In this document: piece by piece, positions 7,314 through 12,631 of the stretch
Layout: each line of letters starts with the position of its first letter
How positions within the stretch are numbered: the first letter of the stretch is position 1
From: an uncultured Clostridia bacterium
GTDB lineage: Bacteria > Bacillota > Clostridia > Oscillospirales > Ruminococcaceae
NCBI GenBank assembly: GCA_937901805.1
Contig: CALDJI010000059.1
Coordinates: 1-12,631, forward strand
DNA: 12,631 nt
Direction: 5' to 3'
The notes under the pieces: generated by a model
What the model saw: only the letters and a program-made list of their open reading frames with translations
The model's database searches: none
Told to the model about the DNA's origin: nothing
Made by a program: the position numbers and the translations under genes

Positions 7314-7769
7314 TTCTTTCCCTGTTTGTAATATCATCGGTCATAAATGAATTGGCAGATATTTTATAAAACAACGGGGGGATTCCATTGGAAAAAAGAG
7401 CATTATCGGTTCAAAACAACATCGGTGCAGGCAAAGCTAATCGCTTTTCCAATGGAGGAGGAATACGGGATTCCCTATGGATATTTTGATCGGATCTGTT
7501 CTGTCTATGCGATTGGCTGGACAGTGGATTTTGCCCGGAAAGCCAGGATGTTCCCGGTAACTTTTGTCATAAAAGCGCGTAAAATCTCATCAACTTTTCC
7601 GTTGCCTGTGATGCAATGGAAAGAGCCCTGTAGCAGAAGCATATAAAATAACAGCGTTCTCCCCTAAAATGGAAACACTGCCAGACTTCTTCCCGGATAA
7701 ATAGCGGGAATCCTCAGACAATAACAAGGGCGGCGTCTGCGCCTAATTTTCTCAGAGAGAAGGTGAGGA
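7314..7769 (+). other. stretch without a confident gene
   Basis: About 455 bases between the divergent nagA promoter region and the 147-residue gene. A 99-codon frame at 7347-7646 reads partly like protein (KEHYRFKTTSVQAKLIAF, later AIGWTVDFARKARMF). However, it starts directly after a stop codon, lacks a ribosome site and matches nothing I know. A second frame opens with TTG at about 7388 behind GGGGGG and closes after 33 codons. A small inverted repeat, TTCCCG with CGGGAA, lies near 7691-7711. The stretch may be a decayed gene, a long leader for the next operon, or both. No clear promoter was found. Confidence 0.3.
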
Positions 7770-8213
7770 ATGTTGGAACATTCCCAGAAACAGGATAAAC
7801 AGCTGTTGTCAGAACTCTACCGCAGTACGCAGATGGGAGCGGAGTCCATCAGTGCATTGATTTCGGAAGCTTCCGATCCAGGGCTGAAAACAACCCTTTC
7901 CGATCAGCTGTGCGGGTATCAGAAACTTTCCAAACGCGCTCATGATATGCTTGAAAAACGCGGGGGGAAAGCGGAAGAAACCAGTAAAATGAAATCCCTT
8001 GGTATTCATACTGGGATCAAACTCAATACCCTGATCGATCGAACCTCCAGCCATCTCGCTGAAATGGCGATTGAAGGCAGCAATATGGGGATTGTCGGGA
8101 CCACCAAACAGCTCAGTCAGTTTTCCGGTGCAAGCCAGAATGTCCGACAACTTGGCAATGAGGTAGTTTCGTTTGAGCAGCACAATATTGAAGCGCTCAA
8201 ACGGTATTTGTAA
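7770..8213 (+). CDS. hypothetical helical-bundle protein
   Basis: A 147-residue protein with no signal peptide or TM helix, almost entirely helical in character. The sequence suggests four amphipathic helices: about 5-35, 36-65, 72-105 and 110-147. Carboxylate and His residues recur, including GAESISALISEA early and FEQHNIEALKRYL at the end, which recalls ferritin-like or DUF2383-type four-helix bundles. That similarity is structural impression only, and a di-iron site cannot be confirmed. A purine-rich AGAAGGTGAGGA precedes the ATG, with AAGG about six bases away. It is followed 18 bases later by a 69-codon gene in the same direction and then a terminator, so the two probably form an operon. 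Confidence 0.7.
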   Translation: MLEHSQKQDKQLLSELYRSTQMGAESISALISEASDPGLKTTLSDQLCGYQKLSKRAHDMLEKRGGKAEETSKMKSLGIHTGIKLNTLIDRTSSHLAEMAIEGSNMGIVGTTKQLSQFSGASQNVRQLGNEVVSFEQHNIEALKRYL

Positions 8214-8231
8214 GGAAAGAAGTGTGAAATA

Positions 8232-8441
8232 ATGACCCATCCGTTTTCAGAAAAACAAGAACAGATTGTAAAATGGGCAGGAAATTCAACAACTGTCAAC
8301 GGAAAAAAATATATGCCTTTGCACGGGCGGCATAATTTTGATTCCGGCAGCTTCCAGGATTCCACTGCGGAGATTTTGAAAAAAGATTTGGCGATTCCGG
8401 AAAACCGGACGCCCCATGCAGAAAACCGATTTGAAAAATAG
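8232..8441 (+). CDS. small hypothetical protein
   Basis: A 69-residue hydrophilic protein, not recognised. It starts MTHPFSEKQEQIVKWAG and contains NGKKYMPLHGRHNF in the middle. It is rich in charged and polar residues, has no Cys and no membrane segment. It begins 18 bases after the 147-residue gene and ends just before a strong hairpin, which supports it as the last gene of a two-gene unit. The upstream ribosome site is weak (AGAAG about ten bases before the ATG), so coupling to the preceding gene is possible. An open frame this short could still be accidental. Confidence 0.55.
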   Translation: MTHPFSEKQEQIVKWAGNSTTVNGKKYMPLHGRHNFDSGSFQDSTAEILKKDLAIPENRTPHAENRFEK

Positions 8442-8445
8442 ACCG

Positions 8446-8480
8446 AAAGCCGCCCCCAGGTATGCCTGGAGGCGGCTTTT
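8446..8480 (+). terminator. intrinsic terminator of the 7770-8441 unit
   Basis: AAAGCCGCC (8446-8454) pairs with GGCGGCTTT (8471-8479) and CCAGG pairs with CCTGG, with one mismatch and a TATG loop, followed by a short T run. It lies directly after the 69-codon gene. Confidence 0.8.
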
Positions 8481-8509
8481 GAGCAGGGTTGGTTTTATTA
8501 GGAATCCGA

Positions 8510-8538
8510 TTGTTCCCAGCAAAAAAGGGTGTTATACT
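8510..8538 (+). promoter_or_regulatory. promoter of cdd-pdp
   Basis: TTGTTC (8510-8515), a 17-base spacer and TATACT (8533-8538) with an extended TGn. It starts about 55 bases upstream of cdd and right after the previous terminator. Confidence 0.65.
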
Positions 8539-8547
8539 GAATATAAC
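8531..8547 (+). promoter_or_regulatory. inverted repeat overlapping the cdd -10, possible operator
   Basis: GTTATA and TATAAC form a perfect 6-bp inverted repeat with a five-base centre (CTGAA). It covers the -10 box of the cdd-pdp promoter, where a repressor such as a nucleoside regulator could act. AT-rich promoter palindromes also occur by chance. Confidence 0.35.
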
Positions 8548-8570
8548 TTGATAGAAAAGAGGGAATTTTA

Positions 8571-8993
8571 GTGGATCATTCTCTTTTAATACAAAAAGCC
8601 TTGGAGGGGAGAAACTCTGCCTACTGTCCTTATTCCGGCTTTGCAGTGGGGGCAGCTCTTTTGTGCCCGGATGGGGAGATTTTTACAGGGTGCAATATTG
8701 AATCCGCCAGCTATTCCCCGACCAATTGTGCGGAACGTACGGCGCTGTTTCATGCGGTCAGTACCGGCAGACGGGAATTTTCTGCGCTTGCGGTCATCGG
8801 TGCACCCCAAGGAGCGTCTCTTCCGTTTCCCATATGCGCTCCTTGCGGAGTATGCCTGCAAGTACTCAATGAGTTTTGCTCGGATGGTTTTCCGGTGATT
8901 CTGGCGCAAAGCACGCAGCAGTATGCCGTTTATACGCTCCGGGAACTCCTGCCGTTGGGGTTCCGTCTGGAAAAGGAGGGGAAAACACAGTGA
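8571..8993 (+). CDS. cdd: cytidine deaminase
   Basis: A 140-residue homotetrameric-type cytidine deaminase that converts cytidine or deoxycytidine to uridine or deoxyuridine in the cytoplasm. The Zn site is clear: Cys53 with the proton-shuttle Glu55 in NCAERTA, and Cys92 and Cys95 in PCGVC. The substrate segment GCNIESASY (40-48) and the N-terminal YCPYSGFAVGAAL are typical. The length is close to the Bacillus enzyme. It starts with GTG, supported by AAAAGAGGGA about eight bases upstream. Its stop overlaps the pdp GTG start by four bases, indicating translational coupling with the next salvage step. Confidence 0.96.
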   Translation: MDHSLLIQKALEGRNSAYCPYSGFAVGAALLCPDGEIFTGCNIESASYSPTNCAERTALFHAVSTGRREFSALAVIGAPQGASLPFPICAPCGVCLQVLNEFCSDGFPVILAQSTQQYAVYTLRELLPLGFRLEKEGKTQ

Positions 8994-10321
8994 ATTTGTA
9001 TGAAATCCTGCTGAAAAAACGCGATGGAAAGGAGCTGGAAAAAGAGGAACTGTCCTTTTTTGTCCGTGGCTGTGTAGATGGGAGTATCCCGGATTACCAG
9101 ATATCCGCCATGCTGATGGCAATTTATTTCCAAGGAATGACCTCGCATGAAACTGCGGTATTCACTCAGGAAATGGCAAATTCGGGAGAACAGATGAATT
9201 GGAAATCCCTCTCCATGCCGACTGTGGATAAACACAGTACCGGGGGAGTAGGGGATAAGACCACCCTGATTGTTGTCCCGATTGTCGCAAGCCTTGGTGT
9301 AGCTGTCCCTAAAATGTCCGGCAGAGGGCTTGGGCACACCGGAGGCACGATTGATAAGCTCTCCGCCATTCCCGGGTTTCAGACGCAGCTTTCCCAGGAT
9401 ATATTCCAAAAGCTTCTGAAAAGAAATCATGCGGCGGTGATTGCCCAGTCCGGAAACCTTGCTCCTGCGGATAAAGTGCTCTATGCCCTGCGGGATGTGA
9501 CGGCCACGGTTGACAGCCTGCCTTTGATTGCCTCCAGTATCATGAGCAAAAAATTAGCTTTGGGTGCGGACGCCATCCTTCTGGATGTCAAAACCGGCAG
9601 CGGCGCATTGATGCATGATTTTGACGGTTCTGTCCGGCTTGCACAGACTATGGTGGAAATTGGAAATGCGGCCGGGAGAAAAACTGCCGCCCTGATTACC
9701 GATATGGATACTCCGCTCGGTTATGCAGTGGGGAATGCGCTGGAAGTGATAGAAGCAGTGCAGACTTTAAAAGGAAAAGGGCCGCAGGATTTGACGGAAG
9801 TTTCTCTGTCCCTTGCGGCAGGGATGCTCAGTTTGGTTGGAAAAGGCAGTTTTGAGGAATGCTATCAGCTGGCGGAGGAAAAGCTCCGTGACGGCGGAGC
9901 TTTCAAAAAATTCCGGGAAATTGTAGCCGGACAAGGCGGGGACGCTTTGTATCTGGATGAACCGCAAAAATTCACACTATCTCCCTGCCGTATGGATATC
10001 TGCTCCCCTGCTGACGGATATCTTGCTCAAATCGATACCCTGTCGTGTGGCCTTGCAAGCGTATTGCTCGGTGCGGGCAGCCAGAAGAAAGAGGATAGCA
10101 TTGATACTGGAGCAGGGATTCTGTTTTTCAGAACAGTGGGGGATCCTGTGAAAAAAGGGGAGCCGATTGCCCGCTTGTATAGCCGGACACGGTCCCAAGT
10201 ATTGGCGGCAAAACAGGAACTGAGGTTCATTGTTTCGGCAGAAAAACCGAAAAACCGTGTCCTGATTCAGAAAAAAATCGGATTTTCACATGAATTTTTG
10301 TTTTCTGAAAAAAACTGTTGA
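8990..10321 (+). CDS. pdp: pyrimidine-nucleoside phosphorylase
   Basis: A 443-residue enzyme that cleaves uridine, deoxyuridine or thymidine with phosphate to free base and (deoxy)ribose-1-phosphate. The phosphate-binding KHSTGGVGDKTT spans 81-92. The family signature SGRGLGHTGGTIDKL spans 110-124. Later come SKKLALGADAILLDVKTGSG and a C-terminal PYNP_C-type domain beginning near CSPADGYLAQID. GTG at 8990 gives a protein starting MNLYEILLKKRDG like Bacillus Pdp, with GGAGGGG about ten bases upstream inside cdd; the longer frame from 8876 is only the overlap into cdd. It acts directly after Cdd. deoA-type naming is possible, but the Firmicutes enzyme is usually the broad-specificity Pdp. Its stop codon lies inside the promoter of the downstream tRNA. 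Confidence 0.96.
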   Translation: MNLYEILLKKRDGKELEKEELSFFVRGCVDGSIPDYQISAMLMAIYFQGMTSHETAVFTQEMANSGEQMNWKSLSMPTVDKHSTGGVGDKTTLIVVPIVASLGVAVPKMSGRGLGHTGGTIDKLSAIPGFQTQLSQDIFQKLLKRNHAAVIAQSGNLAPADKVLYALRDVTATVDSLPLIASSIMSKKLALGADAILLDVKTGSGALMHDFDGSVRLAQTMVEIGNAAGRKTAALITDMDTPLGYAVGNALEVIEAVQTLKGKGPQDLTEVSLSLAAGMLSLVGKGSFEECYQLAEEKLRDGGAFKKFREIVAGQGGDALYLDEPQKFTLSPCRMDICSPADGYLAQIDTLSCGLASVLLGAGSQKKEDSIDTGAGILFFRTVGDPVKKGEPIARLYSRTRSQVLAAKQELRFIVSAEKPKNRVLIQKKIGFSHEFLFSEKNC

Positions 10322-10346
10322 CATTTCCACCCGTATTCGATATAAT
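10318..10346 (+). promoter_or_regulatory. consensus promoter for tRNA-Pro
   Basis: TTGACA (10318-10323), a 17-base spacer and TATAAT (10341-10346) match the sigma-A consensus at every position. The start site would fall about ten bases before the mature tRNA. The -35 box overlaps the pdp stop codon. Confidence 0.9.
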
Positions 10347-10362
10347 AATCGTCGTTGGATAT

Positions 10363-10439
10363 CGGGGTGTAGCTCAGATGGTATGAGTGCTTGGTTCGGG
10401 ACCAAGAGGCCGTGAGTTCAAATCTCACCACTCCGACCA
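10363..10439 (+). tRNA. tRNA-Pro (anticodon CGG)
   Basis: A 77-base cloverleaf with the 3' CCA encoded. Acceptor CGGGGTG pairs with CACTCCG with one G-T wobble. The D arm is GCTC/GAGT, the anticodon stem CTTGG/CCAAG, and the loop TTCGGGA gives anticodon CGG with G37. The T arm is GTGAG/CTCAC with TTCAAAT. It reads CCG proline codons. It has its own promoter and terminator, so it is a single-gene tRNA unit. Confidence 0.96.
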
Positions 10440-10445
10440 CTGTGG

Positions 10446-10484
10446 AAAGAAGTCGACTATTATAAATAGTCGACTTCTTTTTTT
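10446..10484 (+). terminator. strong intrinsic terminator of the tRNA unit
   Basis: A perfect 14-bp stem (10446-10459 with 10467-10480), loop TTATAAA, then a run of T to 10484. It follows the tRNA by seven bases. Confidence 0.95.
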
Positions 10485-10508
10485 GCACAATGATATCAAT
10501 TTTTGTGA

Positions 10509-10772
10509 GTGGATTTTATTACTGCAGATGTATTCCAAGCGTCCGGACCTGGAAGAAATGCGCTTGTTTTTGCCATTCTCAGAAAAATTGTCCTGGAAAT
10601 TCCAGATATAATGATTTTCAATTGGCTGTTCCCCTGTATGGATTTTCCTATGCGCAATTGACTGCGGAATTGATTATGTCTGTTGCTGCGGCAATTGTTT
10701 TAGTGAAACTGTTCCGCAGCCTTCAGGCGCATACACCGCAGCCATCTACTGAACATCTGCAATCCAATAAGC
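10509..10772 (+). pseudogene. C-terminal remnant of a MATE-family efflux transporter
   Basis: Two frames read in sequence give a MATE-like C-terminus. Frame one (10509-10661) reads VDFITADVFQASGPGRNALV and then AILRKIVLEIPDIMIFNW, like the family stretch with FQ, GxGR, ALxxxxLR and a Pro-ended helix. Near 10616 the similarity moves by a frameshift to another frame with VPLYGFSYAQLTAELIMSV and a hydrophobic helix ending LVKLFRSLQ, like the final GxxYAQPxAD helix. The N-terminal majority of a roughly 450-residue transporter is absent, because the piece begins only 25 bases after the tRNA terminator. It has no start site. It is probably a relic left after rearrangement next to the tRNA gene. The family assignment is from remembered patterns. 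Confidence 0.6.
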
Positions 10773-10807
10773 AAAAGGCTGGGAAAGCATGCTTTTCCAG
10801 CCTTTTT
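10773..10807. terminator. bidirectional intrinsic terminator
   Basis: AAAAGGCTGG (10773-10782) pairs with CCAGCCTTTT (10797-10806), extended by GAAAG with CTTTT around a CATG loop. T-rich flanks exist in both directions. It lies 13 bases after the stop of the minus-strand HD gene and also ends the MATE remnant. Confidence 0.85.
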
Positions 10808-10819
10808 CATCGTATCGTC

Positions 10820-11410
10820 CTATTCTTTTAACAGGCCGGAGTGAATACACGCCTGGATCATGCTGCAGACGATTTTCCAAAGTTGTGGGGACGCCCTGCG
10901 GATCGGTTCCGCCCTGCGATAGACATCTGCACTGTGTACATCGCCCAGTTTCCAGGTATGCCCGCCGGTATGGCAATTGAGCAGCAATGGCTGGAGTCGG
11001 TCAATCGCCCCCGCATACAGGGAATCCGGAGTGTCCATGCGATCGAATTCTTCCCACAGCGCGCGCAGCTCCTGTTCCTGATCCGGTTCCAGCATGGAAA
11101 AAAGTTTTTCCGCCGCAGCCTGTTCTCTCTGCGCTTTATCCTGGTTTGCAGCTTGGTCATAGCAGAAAGTATCCCCGGCATAAACTTCTACCAGATCGTG
11201 AATCAGGGCCATTTTCAGAACCCGGAGCAAATCCGTCCCCTCAGGGGCGTATTCATAGAGGAGCATGGCCATCACCGCCATGTGCCAGGAGTGTTCCGCA
11301 TCATCCTCCTGTTTGCTCTGATCCAAAATGACATTGCGGCGCAGGATTGTTTTCATCCTGTCAATTTCCATTAAAAAAGCAAGCTGTTTGTCCAATCGGG
11401 TTTTCTCCAT
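10820..11410 (-). CDS. HD-domain (HD_3) phosphohydrolase, YfbR/HDDC2-like
   Basis: A 196-residue cytoplasmic metal-dependent phosphohydrolase. The HD site is visible: His40 in AEHSWHMA, His71-Asp72 in ALIHDLVEVYAGD with Glu75 and Asp80, and Asp137 in AIDRLQPLL. This pattern is that of the HD_3 group, which includes the 5'-deoxynucleotidase YfbR and human HDDC2, so dephosphorylation of (deoxy)nucleoside monophosphates is likely but unproven. The ATG at 11410 is preferred because AAAAGGAGG sits seven bases upstream; the longer frame to 11479 adds 23 residues with no family similarity. It is transcribed alone, divergently from the peptidase gene. Cdd and Pdp lie nearby but on the other strand and in a separate unit. 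Confidence 0.85.
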   Translation of the reverse strand: MEKTRLDKQLAFLMEIDRMKTILRRNVILDQSKQEDDAEHSWHMAVMAMLLYEYAPEGTDLLRVLKMALIHDLVEVYAGDTFCYDQAANQDKAQREQAAAEKLFSMLEPDQEQELRALWEEFDRMDTPDSLYAGAIDRLQPLLLNCHTGGHTWKLGDVHSADVYRRAEPIRRASPQLWKIVCSMIQACIHSGLLKE

Positions 11411-11501
11411 AAAACCGCCTCCTTTTGTCCAGTTTACCATATTTGTGCGGTGTTGGCGAGAGAACTCTTGGAACGTCAAACAATTATTTCGTTGTCAGCC
11501 C

Positions 11502-11530
11502 TTTTCAAACGTTGTTCAGACTGGTAAAAT
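11502..11530 (+). promoter_or_regulatory. promoter of the M24 peptidase gene
   Basis: TTTTCA (11502-11507), a 17-base spacer and TAAAAT (11525-11530) with an extended TGG. It lies about 42 bases upstream of the start codon, in the region divergent from the HD gene. Confidence 0.5.
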
Positions 11531-11571
11531 AAAGAAGCAGTATTTCATGGAATTAGAAAGAAGGCGTCGAT

Positions 11572-12631
11572 ATGACAACGAATGAAAAAATACAAAAACT
11601 CAGACAGAGCATGAAGGCGAGCGGGGTACAGGCTTATCTTGTTCCCTCTTCTGATCCGCATATGAGCGAATATCTGCCGGATCACTGGACAACCAGGGCA
11701 TATTTTTCCGGATTTGACGGCTCTGCCGGTACCTTGGTGGTAACAGAGGATAAAAGCGGCCTGTGGACGGACGGACGGTATTTTCTTCAGGCCGGACAGC
11801 AGCTTTCCGGAAGTGAAGTGCAGCTGTACAAGATGGGGCTGCCGGGCGTTCCCACGGTTTCTGAGTTTTTGGAGCAGGAACTGGCAGGAGGGAAAGTGCT
11901 TGGGATTGACGGGACTGTAACGGCGACCAGTATGGTAAAGGATCTGCAGGCCCGCGGGATTTCAGTCAAGGCCGTGGACTGCACCTCAGAAAACTGGGAG
12001 AACAGACCCCCTGTTCCAGCAACAGAGGTTTTTGTACATGAAGTGAAGTATACCGGGCTGACAGCTTCCCAAAAACTGGTGCAGTTAAAAGAAAAATTGA
12101 AGTCCGCCGGGGCGGATACCATGGTGATCACAAGGCTTGACAGCATTGCCTGGCTGCTGAATCTGCGTGCAAATGATATTGCCTATAATCCGTTTCTGCT
12201 CTCCTATGTGTTGGTGGAACCGGAAAAGACCACCCTGTTTGTCACAACTTCCCGTGTCTCCGGACAGGCAAAGGATTATTTGGAAGAAAATGGGGTGGCT
12301 CTGCGAGAATATGAAGAGATCCTTCCGGCTGTCCATGCGCTGACCGGGGAAAAACGGGTTTTGGTTGATCCTGCAAGTGTCAACTATGCCGTTTGGCAGG
12401 CGCTGGAGGAAAACAGCGCCCTCACTCTGGTACAGGGAGCGGAACCTGTCCAGGCGCTGAAGGCTGTCAAAAATGAGACGGAAATTGAAAATGTGAAAAA
12501 CGCCCATGTTCGGGACGGTGTGGCAATGGTCCGTTTTCAGCGCGAACTGGAAAGACGGATGTCCCAGAAGATCCCGACTACAGAATGCGATATTGAAGTG
12601 ATTCTGCGCGATCTGCGTGCACAGCAGCCCC
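11572..12631 (+). CDS. aminopeptidase P family (M24) peptidase, 3' truncated by the window
   Basis: The first 353 codons of an Xaa-Pro aminopeptidase-like protein, open to the window end. The N-terminus MTTNEKIQKLRQSMKASGVQ, followed by VPSSDPHMSEYLPDHW and the FSGFDGSAGTLVV and WTDGRYFLQA segments, is typical of the creatinase N-terminal domain of cytosolic aminopeptidase P. A second such domain follows (about 160-305), containing RLDSIAWLLNLRANDIAYNP. The pita-bread catalytic domain begins near EIENVKNAHVRDGVAMVRF (about 304-322), and its metal ligands lie beyond the window. The enzyme would release N-terminal residues before proline in peptide turnover. ATG at 11572 has AAGAAGG about seven bases upstream. 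Family length is near 590 residues, so about 240 are missing. Confidence 0.93.
   Translation, partial: MTTNEKIQKLRQSMKASGVQAYLVPSSDPHMSEYLPDHWTTRAYFSGFDGSAGTLVVTEDKSGLWTDGRYFLQAGQQLSGSEVQLYKMGLPGVPTVSEFLEQELAGGKVLGIDGTVTATSMVKDLQARGISVKAVDCTSENWENRPPVPATEVFVHEVKYTGLTASQKLVQLKEKLKSAGADTMVITRLDSIAWLLNLRANDIAYNPFLLSYVLVEPEKTTLFVTTSRVSGQAKDYLEENGVALREYEEILPAVHALTGEKRVLVDPASVNYAVWQALEENSALTLVQGAEPVQALKAVKNETEIENVKNAHVRDGVAMVRFQRELERRMSQKIPTTECDIEVILRDLRAQQP

Noticed and set aside
8586..9122. 178-codon minus-strand frame opposite cdd and pdp
   Set aside because: Both plus-strand enzymes are certain, and this frame has no domain or start signal.
10363..10439. tRNA 3' end considered as a phage or island attachment site
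   Set aside because: No repeat of the tRNA 3' sequence, integrase or phage gene was seen downstream within the window.
10267..10488. 73-codon minus-strand frame across the tRNA-Pro gene
   Set aside because: It is the antisense reading of the tRNA, terminator and promoter. Such tRNA-antisense translations recur as false proteins in databases.
10490..10831. 113-codon plus-strand frame taken as an intact small membrane protein
   Set aside because: Only its second half resembles a protein. The first half fits the MATE pattern in a different frame, and the end runs through a terminator into the converging gene.

Overview
The window looks like a chromosomal piece of a low-to-mid GC anaerobic Bacillota, most likely a clostridial gut-type organism. 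The signs are strong GGAGG ribosome binding sites, TTG and GTG starts, sigma-A type TTGACA/TATAAT promoters, a Clostridia-style feoA-feoB-small Cys-rich protein-DtxR-like regulator cluster, and several compact intrinsic terminators. No taxonomic marker such as rRNA is present, so this placement is an inference. Gene orientation switches several times. No transposase, integrase or CRISPR array was seen.

Layout. (1) Positions 45-3137, plus strand: a ferrous iron uptake operon, feoA, feoB, a 72-residue membrane-anchored Cys-rich protein and a small DtxR/MntR-like winged-helix protein whose usual metal ligands appear to be replaced. (2) 3181-5309, minus strand: a divergent phosphotransferase-fold protein lacking expected ATP and Mg residues, and a three-TM membrane protein of unknown function. 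Each ends at a hairpin. (3) 5326-5880: about 0.5 kb with a good minus-strand promoter but coding potential broken over three frames, best read as a decayed gene. (4) 5981-7257, minus strand: nagA with its own promoter and terminator. (5) 7314-8480, plus strand: an unassigned stretch, then a small operon of two unrecognised proteins (a 147-residue helical protein and a 69-residue protein) ending in a terminator. (6) 8510-10321, plus strand: cdd and pdp, translationally overlapping, forming a pyrimidine nucleoside salvage operon behind a promoter whose -10 box lies in a perfect inverted repeat. (7) 10318-10484: a consensus promoter overlapping the pdp stop codon, tRNA-Pro(CGG) and a very strong terminator. 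(8) 10509-10772: a frameshifted C-terminal remnant that resembles a MATE efflux transporter. (9) 10820-11410, minus strand: an HD_3-type phosphohydrolase. (10) 11502 to the window end, plus strand: the N-terminal part of an aminopeptidase P family M24 peptidase.

Functionally the window combines iron import, amino sugar catabolism (NagA), pyrimidine nucleoside salvage (Cdd makes uridine or deoxyuridine, Pdp cleaves it) and possibly nucleotide dephosphorylation (HD protein). I did not find a clear new multi-gene system. The best leads are the ligand-poor regulator attached to the feo operon, the pseudokinase-like phosphotransferase, the paired unknown genes at 7770-8441, and the two decayed coding regions that a standard ORF caller would miss or misannotate.
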